Source of the DNA: Candidatus Schneewindia gallinarum
Lineage (GTDB): Bacteria > Bacillota > Clostridia > Oscillospirales > Ruminococcaceae
Reading direction: 5' to 3'
NCBI GenBank assembly: GCA_904420175.1
Contig: CAJFUF010000019.1
Location: 1-32,954, forward strand
Length of the DNA: 32,954 bases
Both the position numbers and the translations under genes were made by a program. Positions 22,503 to 31,124 of this stretch are shown piece by piece (within the stretch, counting starts at the first letter, position 1; every line of letters begins with the position of its first letter). The notes beneath the pieces are model-generated. The model was not told the origin of the DNA, did not search any database, and saw only the letters and a list, made by a program, of their open reading frames with translations.

Positions 22503-24515
22503 TTACAGGATGGCGCCGCCTTTCCACAGGGCGTCCACCTCCGCACGAAGGGCGGGGTGCGCCTTCAGCGCCGGATCGCGCCGCAGCAGCTCCGCCGCGT
22601 CCTCGCTGACAGTGCGCACTACGTCCATGTCGGTGACAAGGCTTGCCAGCTTCAGCTCCGGCAGACCGTGCTGCTCCGTCCCGAAGAAGCTGCCGGGGCC
22701 GCGCTGCTTCAAATCCTCATCTGCAATAAGGAAGCCGTCCCGGCTGCGGCACAGCACCTTCAACCGGTCCAGCGCGGCGGCGTTTTCACTCAGCAGCAGG
22801 CAGTAGCTGCGCCTGCTGCCACGGCCCACCCGGCCGCGCAGCTGGTGCAGGGCGGACAGGCCGAACCGCTCGGCGTTTTCTACCACCATGATGGTGGCGT
22901 TTTTTACATCCACCCCCACCTCAATTACGGTGGTGGACACAAGCAGCGGAGTTTCCCCGCTGGCAAAACCGGCCATGACCCTGTCCTTGTCCGCCGGCTT
23001 CAGCTTCCCGTGCAAAATGCCGCAGGGCACGTCCCGCAGGGGCGTTTTCTTCAGCGCCTCCACATAGCCGGTCACATTTTTCAGGTCGTTCTCCTCGTTT
23101 TCCTCAATCTGCGGGCACACGATGTAGACCTGCTCGCCTGTGTCGATATGTCGCTTTAAAAAGGCGTACATGTCCGCCCGTTTGTATTCGGGAATCAGGT
23201 GGGTGGTCAGTTCCGCCCTGCCGGGGGGCAGCTCGTCCAGAATGCTGATGTCCAAATCGCCGTAGAAAATCAGTGCAAGCGTGCGGGGGATGGGGGTGGC
23301 GCTCATTACCAGCAAATGCCCGCAGCCGAATTTTTCATTCAGCCGGCGGCGCTGCTCCACCCCGAAGCGGTGCTGCTCATCAATGACGGCCATGCCCGGT
23401 GCGCAAAACTGTACGTCGTCGCTTAACAGCGCATGGGTGCCGATGAGGACCTGAAGGCTTCCATCCCCCAGCGCCTTTAACAGGGCCGTGCGCTCCTTCG
23501 CCTTGGTGCTGCCTGTCAGCAGGCCGCAGCGAATGCCCAGCCGTTCAAACAGGGGGGACAGCCCCTCATAATGCTGGACGGCTAAAATTTCCGTGGGCGC
23601 CATCAGCGCCCCCTGGAATCCGTTTTTTGCCGCAAGGACCAATGCGGCGGCGGCCACCATGGTCTTGCCGCTGCCCACGTCGCCCTGAAGCAGGCGGTTC
23701 ATGGGCCGGCCGCTGGCCGTGTCCTGCTTGATGGTGTCGATGGCGCGGCGCTGGGCCCCCGTCAGGGCAAAGGGCAGGGCGGCTTCAAACTCTTCCGTAC
23801 AGGACAGATGGAACACCGGCGCCGAACAGGCGGCTGCTTCGGTCTTAAGCAGTGAAAGGCCGAGACGCACCTGAAACAGCTCCTCATAAATCAGGCGCTT
23901 TCTGGCTGCGGCCAGCTGGTGAAAGTCGGCAGGGAAGTGGATCCCTCTCAGCGCCGTATACAGGTCCGGCAGGCCGTGCCGGGCAGTTAGCTCCGGCGGA
24001 AGGGGATCCGGCAGGCCGTCCACTGCCGCAAAGGCAGCCTTAACCGCCGCGGTGACCAGGTTCTGTGTCAGTCCCGCTGTCAGCGGGTAGACGGGCACAA
24101 GGCCCCGGTTGGCCGCGGAAAAAATTTGTGGGGAGTTCATCTCCTTTTTCAGCAGGTTGCCTGTCACCCGGCCGTACAGCACGGTCTCCTGCCCGATTTC
24201 CAGCCGGTCGTAGGCGTAAGGCGTGTTGTAAAAAGTGACGGTGAAGTCCTCCTTCCCGTCGCTTGCCCGCAGCTTGTACAGCGTCAGCCCGCCGCGGATG
24301 CGTGCAGGCGCCTGCTTGCCCACAATGATGCAGCTGACGGCATGGGGCGTCCCGTCGCCGTAAGGGGGCAGCCCGCCCGGCGCGCGCAGGTCGAGGTAGT
24401 CGCGCGGATACAGGCGCAGCAGGTCGTAAATGGAAAAAACGCGCAGCTTTGAAAAAAGTGCCGCACGTTTTTCCCCGATCCCTTTTAAATAGCGAATCGA
24501 ACTGTTCTTATCCAT
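22503..24515 (-). CDS. recG: ATP-dependent DNA helicase RecG
   Basis: A 670-residue branched-DNA translocase that remodels stalled replication forks and recombination intermediates. The N-terminal wedge/OB domain contains YLKGIGEKRAALFSKL and YPRDYLDLR. The motor has Walker A GDVGSGKT (about residue 280), motif II DEQH (IDEQHRFGVEQ), motif III SATPIPRTLAL, and later QLRGRVGRGS. Length is normal. It begins 4 bp after the upstream yloV/fakA stop and continues the yloU-yloV-recG order known from Firmicutes. Confidence 0.97.
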   Translation of the reverse strand: MDKNSSIRYLKGIGEKRAALFSKLRVFSIYDLLRLYPRDYLDLRAPGGLPPYGDGTPHAVSCIIVGKQAPARIRGGLTLYKLRASDGKEDFTVTFYNTPYAYDRLEIGQETVLYGRVTGNLLKKEMNSPQIFSAANRGLVPVYPLTAGLTQNLVTAAVKAAFAAVDGLPDPLPPELTARHGLPDLYTALRGIHFPADFHQLAAARKRLIYEELFQVRLGLSLLKTEAAACSAPVFHLSCTEEFEAALPFALTGAQRRAIDTIKQDTASGRPMNRLLQGDVGSGKTMVAAAALVLAAKNGFQGALMAPTEILAVQHYEGLSPLFERLGIRCGLLTGSTKAKERTALLKALGDGSLQVLIGTHALLSDDVQFCAPGMAVIDEQHRFGVEQRRRLNEKFGCGHLLVMSATPIPRTLALIFYGDLDISILDELPPGRAELTTHLIPEYKRADMYAFLKRHIDTGEQVYIVCPQIEENEENDLKNVTGYVEALKKTPLRDVPCGILHGKLKPADKDRVMAGFASGETPLLVSTTVIEVGVDVKNATIMVVENAERFGLSALHQLRGRVGRGSRRSYCLLLSENAAALDRLKVLCRSRDGFLIADEDLKQRGPGSFFGTEQHGLPELKLASLVTDMDVVRTVSEDAAELLRRDPALKAHPALRAEVDALWKGGAIL

Positions 24516-24519
24516 TGTC

Positions 24520-26178
24520 CTATTCGGCGCTCAGCAGGAAGTGGTACACCGGCTGCCCGCCGCGGAACACGTTGTATTCGATGCTGCTGCCAAGCCGTTC
24601 CTGAATGGCGTCGGCAATCTCGTGCGCCTGCTCGTCGGTTACGTCCTCACCGTAGATGATGGTCATGAAGGAGGTGTTTTTCCCGGCAATTCTGGCAGCC
24701 AGCTTTACCACGGCCTTCTTCAGGTCCCTCTCCACATAGATAAGCTTGCTGCCCACCATGGCCAGCATTTCGCCCTCTTTAATTCTGTGACCGTCAAACT
24801 CGCTGTCGCGGGCGGCATAGGTGACCTGCCCGGTGGTAACCCCTTCCACCGCCTTCAGCATGGTCATCTGGTTCTGTTCCGCGTTTTCCGACGGGTCAAA
24901 GCTGAGCATGGCGCTCAGCCCCTCCGGGATGGTGCGGGTGGGCAGGACAATGACGTTGCGGTCGGCAAGGCGCACAGCCTGCTCCGCCGCCATGATGATG
25001 TTTTTGTTGTTGGGCAGCACAAACACTGTGCGTGCCGGAATGCTGTGAATGGCGGCCACAATGTCGTCGGTGGAAGGGTTCATGGTCTGTCCGCCGGACA
25101 CCACTGCGTTGACGCCCAGATCCTGAAAAACCTCCTTCAGCCCGTCGCCCGCGCTGACGGCCACAAAGCCGAAGGGCGTCTCCGGATCCACCGGCACATA
25201 GGCAAACTTTTCAGAGGAGTTTTCCGCCGCTTTCTCGGCAATCCTCTTTGCGCTGCGCTTGCTGACCTGCTCCAGCATGTTGTCGATTTTGATGTTGATA
25301 AGCGAGCCGTACTTAAGGCCCGCCTCGATGGCTTCGCCCGGGTGCTTGGTGTGCACATGCACCTTGATGATGCCGTCGTCGTTGACAAAAACAACGCTGT
25401 TGCCGATGCTTTCAAGATAGGGGCGGAGATCCGCAGCCATCTCCTGAGCATCCGCCTTTTTCACAATAAACTCCGTGCAGTAGGGGAACTCCACATCCAC
25501 AACCTCGCCGTTCAGCGTCATGGCGGGTCCCTCCGCCTGCGCCGCATCCTTTTTGTCGTTGGGCTCAATCATAACGCCGTCTTTAATGACGCTGAGCATC
25601 CCCTCGTAAATTTTCACAAGGCCCATGCCGCCGCTGTCCACCACGCCGGCTTTTTTCAGCACCGGCAGCAGGTTGGGCGTGTTCTCAAGGGAGGTTTTCG
25701 CCGCATCCACAAATTTCTGGAACACGGCCGCCTCGTCCTGCGTCCCCTTGGCAGCGGCCTCCGCAACGTCGCTGGCCTCTCTCGCCACGGTCAGCATGGT
25801 GCCCTCCGTCGGCTTCATCACTGCGCGGTACGCCGCGCGCACCCCTTTTGCAAGGGCGGCGGACAGCTCTGTGATATCCGCCTCTTTTTTTCCTGCAAGG
25901 CCTTTGGCAAAACCGCGGAACAGCAGCGAAAGAATTACGCCGGAATTTCCGCGGGCCCCGCGCAGCAGGGCGGATGCGCACACGTTTGCCACTTCGCCGA
26001 TGTCGGCGCCGTCCAGCAGCGACAGCTCGTCGCGGGCGGCGGTAATGGTCATGCCCATGTTGGTTCCCGTGTCGCCGTCAGGCACGGGGAACACATTCAG
26101 CGAGTCCACATAGGCGCGGTTGTTGTTCAGGTTGTTCGCGCCCGAAATCACGGCGTCGCGAAGAAGGTTTCCATTCAT
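24520..26178 (-). CDS. fakA: DAK2-domain protein YloV / fatty acid kinase subunit FakA-like
   Basis: A 552-residue YloV-family protein. The N-terminal DAK2 kinase domain shows NVFPVPDGDTGTNMGMT and ALLRGARGNSGVILS, the nucleotide and metal-binding segments. A middle domain contains VVDSGGMGLVKI, and the C-terminal half resembles the DegV-like region of FakA. In Staphylococcus FakA phosphorylates fatty acids bound by FakB (DegV) proteins; no fakB lies in this window. The ATG at 26178 has GAGGTGA upstream; a TTG one codon earlier is less likely. It follows yloU by 45 bp and abuts recG. Confidence 0.93.
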   Translation of the reverse strand: MNGNLLRDAVISGANNLNNNRAYVDSLNVFPVPDGDTGTNMGMTITAARDELSLLDGADIGEVANVCASALLRGARGNSGVILSLLFRGFAKGLAGKKEADITELSAALAKGVRAAYRAVMKPTEGTMLTVAREASDVAEAAAKGTQDEAAVFQKFVDAAKTSLENTPNLLPVLKKAGVVDSGGMGLVKIYEGMLSVIKDGVMIEPNDKKDAAQAEGPAMTLNGEVVDVEFPYCTEFIVKKADAQEMAADLRPYLESIGNSVVFVNDDGIIKVHVHTKHPGEAIEAGLKYGSLINIKIDNMLEQVSKRSAKRIAEKAAENSSEKFAYVPVDPETPFGFVAVSAGDGLKEVFQDLGVNAVVSGGQTMNPSTDDIVAAIHSIPARTVFVLPNNKNIIMAAEQAVRLADRNVIVLPTRTIPEGLSAMLSFDPSENAEQNQMTMLKAVEGVTTGQVTYAARDSEFDGHRIKEGEMLAMVGSKLIYVERDLKKAVVKLAARIAGKNTSFMTIIYGEDVTDEQAHEIADAIQERLGSSIEYNVFRGGQPVYHFLLSAE

Positions 26179-26223
26179 CAATCTATCACCTCAAAATAGG
26201 GAGCAGTCGGTACCTCGCCTTTG

Positions 26224-26562
26224 CTACTCCGCTTTCACTTCGTCCACAAAGACGTTGACTTTGACAACCTCAAGCCCGGTTGCCTGCTCCACCGTAAAGG
26301 TCACCTTGTTCACGATGCTTTTCACGATGGCGCTGATGTTCATGCCGTAGGTCACGGCGATGTGCAAATCAATAATCAGCTTGTTCCCCGCGTGCCGGAT
26401 GCGGACCGCGTCGCCGCCGGTCAGCCTGGCGAGATATTTGCCGACCCCCTTAAGGGCCAACCCCCTGACGCCGTAGCAGTCGGAAACCACATGGCTGACA
26501 AGGGCCTTGAAATAGTCGTCGGAAATCTGAATCAGGCCGAGGGGTGTCTCATGGATGATCAT
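26224..26562 (-). CDS. yloU: Asp23/Gls24 family envelope stress protein YloU
   Basis: A 112-residue Asp23-family protein. Family segments are TPLGLIQISDDYFKALVSHVV, GVRGLAL, and the amphipathic helix/strand pair IDLHIAVTYGMNISAIV. Members are membrane-associated and linked to cell-envelope stress. The ATG has AAGGAGTG upstream. It is the first gene of yloU-yloV-recG, with its own promoter. Confidence 0.95.
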   Translation of the reverse strand: MIIHETPLGLIQISDDYFKALVSHVVSDCYGVRGLALKGVGKYLARLTGGDAVRIRHAGNKLIIDLHIAVTYGMNISAIVKSIVNKVTFTVEQATGLEVVKVNVFVDEVKAE

Positions 26563-26608
26563 GGTTATTTCACTCCTTTGTTAAGAAGAATACCGTCCTA
26601 TCTTTATA

Positions 26609-26637
26609 ACTATACTATTTTTTGCGAAAAAAGTAAA
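26609..26637 (-). promoter_or_regulatory. Promoter of the yloU operon
   Basis: TTTACT (26637-26632), 17-bp spacer, TATAGT (26614-26609) on the minus strand, in an AT-rich gap after ymdB. Confidence 0.65.
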
Positions 26638-26649
26638 TAGTGTATGCTT

Positions 26650-27429
26650 TTAAGCCTTGTAGATTCTGGAAAATGTCTCGACCTGCCCGGCACGGCCCGT
26701 CTTTTCGTCAAATGTCACACAGGCGCCGCACACCAGCACGTCGCCCGCAGCGTTGCAGAAGCGGACCGGCTGCCCGGTTTTCATGCGTTCAATGGCAAGG
26801 GCGGGCGCCACCCCCAGCACGGACAGGAACGGGCCGCACATGCCCGCATCGCTGAGATATGCCGTGCCGCCGGGCAGAATCTGCGCGTCTGCCGTCTGCA
26901 CATGGGTGTGGGTGCCGAACAGCGCTGTAACCCGTCCGTCCAGGTAGAAGCCCATGGCCTTTTTCTCCCCGGTGGACTCGCCGTGAAAGTCAATAAACAC
27001 ATTATGGCAGCCCACCTGATCCAGCAGCGCGTCCACCATTTGAAAGGGGTTTTCCAGCGGGTCGGGCAAAAACGCCTTGCCCATGAGGTTGAGCACCGCC
27101 AGCTGCGTGCGGCCGAAGTCCAGCACGCACACACCGGTGCCGTGGCACCCCGGGCCGTAGTTCTCCGGCCGCAGCAGGTAGCCGTTCGTGTCCAGCATGT
27201 CGTAAATTTCCTTTCGGTGAAACACGTGGTTTCCCGTGGTGATTACGTCTGCGCCTGCGTCGAACAGCATCCTCGCGCTTTTTATGGTAATCCCGTTGCC
27301 CTCGGCAGAGTTTTCCCCGTTAACCACGCATACGTCTGCGCCGAACTCCGCCTTCAGCTTCCGTAGTTGCGTCTGAAGGACGGTGCAGCCGGACAGACCC
27401 ACCACATCCCCGAAAAATAACAGCTTCAT
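26650..27429 (-). CDS. ymdB: YmdB family metallophosphoesterase
   Basis: A 259-residue calcineurin-like phosphoesterase of the YmdB/TIGR00282 family; the Bacillus member hydrolyses 2',3'-cyclic nucleotides and affects biofilm and motility decisions. Metal ligands lie in GDVVG (8-12), VVNGENSAEGNGI, TTGNHVF and FGTHTHVQTAD. The ATG at 27429 matches the family start (MKLLFFGDVVG). The reading frame stays open far upstream through the divergent HAD gene, but that part has no homology and is rejected. The ribosome site is weak (GGGGG at long spacing). Confidence 0.94.
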   Translation of the reverse strand: MKLLFFGDVVGLSGCTVLQTQLRKLKAEFGADVCVVNGENSAEGNGITIKSARMLFDAGADVITTGNHVFHRKEIYDMLDTNGYLLRPENYGPGCHGTGVCVLDFGRTQLAVLNLMGKAFLPDPLENPFQMVDALLDQVGCHNVFIDFHGESTGEKKAMGFYLDGRVTALFGTHTHVQTADAQILPGGTAYLSDAGMCGPFLSVLGVAPALAIERMKTGQPVRFCNAAGDVLVCGACVTFDEKTGRAGQVETFSRIYKA

Positions 27430-27460
27430 TCCTGAGTATACCCCCGTTTCTTCTATGTGT

Positions 27461-27489
27461 AGTGTACCATGCCCCGCCCATATTATCAA
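27461..27489 (-). promoter_or_regulatory. Promoter of ymdB
   Basis: TTGATA (27489-27484), 17-bp spacer, TACACT (27466-27461). Its -35 faces that of the divergent promoter at 27505. Confidence 0.72.
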
Positions 27490-27504
27490 GGGAGGATGCG
27501 CCGC

Positions 27505-27533
27505 TTGAAAACGGACGCCGAAACCTGTATACT
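27505..27533 (+). promoter_or_regulatory. Promoter of the HAD-queT operon
   Basis: TTGAAA (27505-27510), 17-bp spacer, TATACT (27528-27533), 40 bp before the ATG. It is divergent from the ymdB promoter with only 15 bp between the -35 boxes, so a single bound regulator could affect both. Confidence 0.75.
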
Positions 27534-27573
27534 GAAACAGTCGGACAAAAGGAAAAGGGAAGGACGTGAGTAA

Positions 27574-28227
27574 ATGAAGGTTGTCATTTGGGACTGGAAC
27601 GGCACGCTGCTGGATGATGTGGATGTGTCCATCGACATCGGCAACAAAATCCTTGCAAAGCGCGGCCTGCCAAGGCTGGAGAAGGAGTGGTACAAACAGC
27701 ACTTTGTGTTCCCGACGGAGGCGTTTTACGGATCTCTCGGGTTTGACTTTGAAAAGGATTCCTTTAAAAAGCTGTCGCGGGAATTTGCCGTGCGCTATCT
27801 GCCGTCCACCCTGCGCCTGCATCTGCATGAGGGGACGCAGGGTACTTTGGAGAAGTTGAGGCAGATGGGCCTTCGGCAGCTGATTCTGTCCGCCTCGGAA
27901 AAGCACCTGCTGCGTTTTCAGGTCAGGCATTTTAAAATCAGGGATTATTTTGAGGAGATCCTCGGAGTGGACGATAATCTGGGCGCCGGGAAGGAGGAGA
28001 TTGCCCGGCGTTGGCTTGCCGCGGCGGATGTCCCCCCGGACGAGGTGGTCTTTATCGGCGACAGCACCCACGATAAGGAAATTGCGGACATCATCGGCTG
28101 CCGCTGCATTCTGATTCCGCAGGGGCACATGGCAAAGGAGCGCCTCGCCGCCACCGGCGCCCAGGTCTGCGACTGCATCGGGGAGGTACCGGAAATGCTG
28201 CGCCGCATGGAAGGGCAGGATCGATGA
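27574..28227 (+). CDS. HAD superfamily hydrolase (phosphoglycolate phosphatase-like)
   Basis: A 217-residue HAD hydrolase with a helical cap. Motif I is DWNGTLLDD with nucleophile D7, but the usual second Asp (general acid) is Asn 9. Motif II Ser lies in LILSASE, motif III in the Lys-rich middle, and motif IV is FIGDSTHDKEIA. The DWNGT variant exists in a known subgroup, so the gene need not be inactive. The ATG follows GGAAGGACG. The stop overlaps queT by 4 bp (ATGA), so the two are translationally coupled; the substrate is unknown. Confidence 0.9.
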   Translation: MKVVIWDWNGTLLDDVDVSIDIGNKILAKRGLPRLEKEWYKQHFVFPTEAFYGSLGFDFEKDSFKKLSREFAVRYLPSTLRLHLHEGTQGTLEKLRQMGLRQLILSASEKHLLRFQVRHFKIRDYFEEILGVDDNLGAGKEEIARRWLAAADVPPDEVVFIGDSTHDKEIADIIGCRCILIPQGHMAKERLAATGAQVCDCIGEVPEMLRRMEGQDR

Positions 28228-28763
28228 GGGGGAACCGCCCACTCTCAAAGCTGACACTGACGGCCCTCATCGCCGCGCTGTATACGGCGCTGTGCTTTAC
28301 CGTGCCGTTTTTAAGCTTCGGCCCCATGCAGTTCCGCTTAAGCGAGGCACTGTGTGTGCTGCCCCTGTTCTATCCGCCCGCCGTGGGCGGGCTGACGCTG
28401 GGGTGCTTTGTCAGTAATCTTGTGGGCTTTTTGACAGGGTTGAATCCGGTGGGCCTTGTGGACAGCGCCGTGGGCACACTGGCAACCCTGCTTGCCACAC
28501 TTGCCACATGGTACATCGGCCGCAGGCTGCGGGGAAAGTGGCCGCGGCTGCTTGTCGGCCTTGTGCCGCCGGTGGTGTCCAACGCCCTGATTGTCGGGGC
28601 AGAGCTGACCGTGCTGTTTTATGGCGGCGCACCCGGCTGGTTTGTCCCCAATCTCCTGTGGGTGGCCTTGGGGGAGGCTGTGGTGTGCTACGGCCTCGGC
28701 CTGCCGCTGGGCCTTGTGCTTTCGAGGGGAAATACTGCACAGCGGCTTTTTGAAGGGAAATAA
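28224..28763 (+). CDS. queT: QueT family queuosine-precursor ECF transporter S component
   Basis: A 179-residue membrane protein with about five helices. FGPMQFRLSEALCVLPLFYPPAVGGL and the GCFVSNLVGF segment are diagnostic of QueT. The family is the substrate-binding subunit of an energy-coupling factor transporter for preQ1/queuine-type precursors and works with a shared EcfAAT module not in this window. It overlaps the HAD gene by ATGA. A GC hairpin follows its stop. Confidence 0.93.
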   Translation: MRGNRPLSKLTLTALIAALYTALCFTVPFLSFGPMQFRLSEALCVLPLFYPPAVGGLTLGCFVSNLVGFLTGLNPVGLVDSAVGTLATLLATLATWYIGRRLRGKWPRLLVGLVPPVVSNALIVGAELTVLFYGGAPGWFVPNLLWVALGEAVVCYGLGLPLGLVLSRGNTAQRLFEGK

Positions 28764-28887
28764 AAAGGGAAGGGGCGGCTGATGATGCCGCCCCTTCCCT
28801 TACAGGAGAAAAAATGAAAAAGATGAAAAAAGATGTTGTGGTTGTCTGTGGGACCGTTGCCGTCCCTTTCCGACAAGACAGAGTATA
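28757..28887 (-). ncRNA. Candidate minus-strand small RNA, copy B, ending in a terminator hairpin
   Basis: Minus strand: ACATTTCCCC TG TATACT (28899-28882), about 55 nt, TTTTTTCATCTTTTTCATTT (about 28830-28811), TCTCCTGT, then a 15-bp hairpin (28765-28779 with 28787-28801) followed by TTTTTATTT. The T tract lies on the minus side, so the hairpin fits minus-strand transcription better than queT termination. The region also holds a plus-strand 32-codon ORF (28814-28912, AGGAG upstream), less convincing because copy A cannot encode it. Confidence 0.4.
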
Positions 28888-29016
28888 CAGGGGAAATGTT
28901 ACAGAGATATGAAGGAACTATCAAACTTTGTAAAAAAATAAAAAAGAAACAAAGAACAAAAAAACACCGTTTACCCTCTTAAAACAGGCCGCCTTTTGCG
29001 CATATGCCGGGATTGA

Positions 29017-29045
29017 TTGAAGACGAAAAGAATTTATAGTATAAT
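29017..29045 (+). promoter_or_regulatory. Promoter of the LytTR regulator-kinase operon
   Basis: TTGAAG (29017-29022), 17-bp spacer, TATAAT (29040-29045). The leader to the ATG at 29111 contains an ACAGG...CCTGT hairpin around GGCAGCTGCC. Confidence 0.7.
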
Positions 29046-29110
29046 TTTTTACTGACAGATGCTACACAGGCGGCAGCTGCCCTGTACATACCATAAAAGG
29101 TGGTGAGAGT

Positions 29111-29838
29111 ATGCTTTGCATGATATGCGACGATCAGAAAGACGAACTGGAAACGGTAGCAAAAATCGTTTCAGAATACGCCGGGGAGCATCCGGATCTA
29201 TTCCTTACGACCCAATGCTTTACGAACCCTTTCGATATGCTGGACGAAATGGACAGAAGCGGCGCTCCGGATATTGCGGTGCTGGATATCTGCATGCCCG
29301 GTGTGCTGGGGACTGAAGTCGCACGGGAAATTCAGCGCAAAAGCCAAGATACCGCCGACATTATTTTTTGACCACCAGCACCGAGTTTGCGGTGGAGGCT
29401 TTTGCTTTGCATGCAAACGATTACCTCACAAAGCCCTATACGAAAGAGCGGCTGATCGGCACACTTGACCGGATAATTGAAAAAAGGCACCGGCACCGGT
29501 ATATTCTTATTCCATGCGGGAATGAAATTCATCGGATTGATCTCTACTCCGTTGTATACGCGGAAGCCAGAAATCACAGCTTGGAGCTCCACCTGCGATC
29601 GGGAAACTGCCTGAAAACGCGCATGACGCTGTCGGAACTGAAAGAATGGTTTCAGGGACTCAGCGGCTTTATGGCAGTCGGTGCTTCGTATATTGTGAAT
29701 CTACGCTGTGTGCAAAAAGTACTTCCGACCGCACTGGAAATGACAAACGGAGAGGCAATCCCTGTCCCAAGACGGCTGCGCAGCGAAGTCAAACAGCAGT
29801 ATTTTGATTTTTATACACAGGAGGCGACAGGGCAATGA
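29111..29838 (+). pseudogene. LytTR response regulator split by a one-base frame change
   Basis: Two reading frames together encode one LytTR (AgrA-like) regulator of about 242 residues. The first (29111-29371) is a receiver with acidic pair D8-D9 and phospho-acceptor D59 (AVLDICMP), ending ...DTADIIF then TGA. The second (29368-29838) resumes with LTTSTEFAVEAFALHANDYLTKPYTKERL (receiver end with the conserved KP) and a full LytTR domain (RYILIPCGNEIHRID ... GASYIVNLRCV). The break is a T6 run (29364-29369); one extra T, or a -1 slip at T TTT TGA, restores IIFLTTS. It may be a disrupted gene, slippage-expressed, or an assembly error. The sensor kinase overlaps its stop by 4 bp. Confidence 0.85.
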
Positions 29839-31124
29839 CAGGCAGTGATATGATCCATTTGACCGCCACAATGGTTATCCTTGTCCTGACGCATATCATC
29901 TGCCTCGCCGCCATGACCGAGCGGAGATATTCCGTCCGGAAAACCGTGTTGCTCTATGGGGTGTTCGGCGTTTTTTTCATCGGCCTGACGCTGGCGGTTT
30001 CCGTGTTGTTTGGCAGCGGTTCTGCAATTACGGCATTCGTCAGCTTTACCGGCACGGCCTTGATGGCCTTCTTCGTTTTTGTCCTGGCCTCTGCCGATGC
30101 CTTTTGCAAGAAGTCGTTTTTGTTTATCAGCTATTCTATTTTGTTTTGCATATTCTTTTGCATTGCCATCCTGTTGTGCAATATGCTGTTTCCCGGGCTG
30201 TCCGAGACGGGAACGCTGTATGCGAGAAATCTTGTAAGAACGCTGCTATACCTGCCTGCCGTGCTGGGATACCTGAAGTATCTGCGCCCCTATGTGCGTA
30301 TGGTGCCAGGGGCAAAGAAAAGGACCTGGTATTCCATTTCCCTGGTTTCAATGCTGTTTTTAGTGGTCTTTATATCGTTTGTCATATTTCTCTATGCAGG
30401 CTACGGGCACAAACACGAAACGATTTTTCTGTTCGCAGCGGTTGTGCTGATTTACAGCTCGGTGCTGTGGGTACTCTTCGGAACAATTCGGTCTATGAAC
30501 GATGAGAGCAAAATGGAACTCATCAGCAAGAATGCGGAATATCTGCAAGGGCAGCTGGAGCTTGCAAAAGAGAACGAGCGAACCGCCAAAACCATCCGCC
30601 ACGATTTCCGGCACCATAACCAGAACATTGCGGCGCTGCTGCAAAAGGGGGACATCAAAGAAGCCATTCGCTATATAGAGCAGTATGACGAAAGCCTGGA
30701 TGCGGCAAAGCCGAAGGAATTTTGCCCCCACGCCACCGTCAACGCCATCCTGAGCGGCTTTTATCTGAGGGCGCAAAAGGACGGTGTTTCCGTTTCGGTG
30801 TCCGCCGATACGCCTGAGGAGACGCCTGTTGCAGACATGGATTTTGTCGCCATTCTTTCCAATCTTCTGGAGAACGCTTTCAACGGCTGTAAGGAATGCG
30901 GATCCCATGGAGAGCTCCGGGTAGATATCCGCTCGGTTGCGGACAAGATTGTTATCGTGTGCAGCAACCCTTGTAAACCCGGTTTGGTGATTGAGAACGG
31001 AATGCTCCGCAGCAGGGGCACGGGGATCGAAAGCGTCGTCCTTGCCGCCAGAAAATATGACGGGGACATCCGCTATGAGCTGAAAGACGGGTGCTTAGCC
31101 GTGTGCGTTATCCTCAACGCCTGA
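29835..31124 (+). CDS. AgrC-like sensor histidine kinase (GHKL ATPase)
   Basis: A 429-residue membrane kinase. About six hydrophobic segments occupy residues 1-215. A coiled helix leads to the H box IRHDFRHHNQNI with the likely phospho-His near residue 256. The ATPase domain has the N box LLENAFNGC (about 344) and the G box GTGIES (about 395), typical of the HPK10 class that partners LytTR regulators. The ATG overlaps the regulator stop (ATGA). No AgrB/AgrD-like peptide gene is adjacent, so the signal is unknown. Base composition is more AT-rich than the genes to the left. Confidence 0.92.
   Translation: MTGSDMIHLTATMVILVLTHIICLAAMTERRYSVRKTVLLYGVFGVFFIGLTLAVSVLFGSGSAITAFVSFTGTALMAFFVFVLASADAFCKKSFLFISYSILFCIFFCIAILLCNMLFPGLSETGTLYARNLVRTLLYLPAVLGYLKYLRPYVRMVPGAKKRTWYSISLVSMLFLVVFISFVIFLYAGYGHKHETIFLFAAVVLIYSSVLWVLFGTIRSMNDESKMELISKNAEYLQGQLELAKENERTAKTIRHDFRHHNQNIAALLQKGDIKEAIRYIEQYDESLDAAKPKEFCPHATVNAILSGFYLRAQKDGVSVSVSADTPEETPVADMDFVAILSNLLENAFNGCKECGSHGELRVDIRSVADKIVIVCSNPCKPGLVIENGMLRSRGTGIESVVLAARKYDGDIRYELKDGCLAVCVILNA

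Noticed and set aside
24541-26199. A 552-codon plus-strand ORF opposite yloV
   Set aside because: It is the mirror frame of a well-identified DAK2 protein in GC-rich DNA; its translation is His/Val-rich without family features.
27430-28257. Upstream extension of ymdB on the minus strand
   Set aside because: Extends through the promoter region and the divergent HAD gene; the family start is at 27429.
28814-28912. A 32-codon peptide after queT
   Set aside because: It has an acceptable ribosome site, but the related region at 21600 breaks the frame after nine codons, so the shared signal is more likely non-coding.
29839-31124. A complete agr quorum-sensing system
   Set aside because: Only the kinase and regulator are present; no AgrB-like peptidase or precursor peptide gene lies in the neighbouring sequence.
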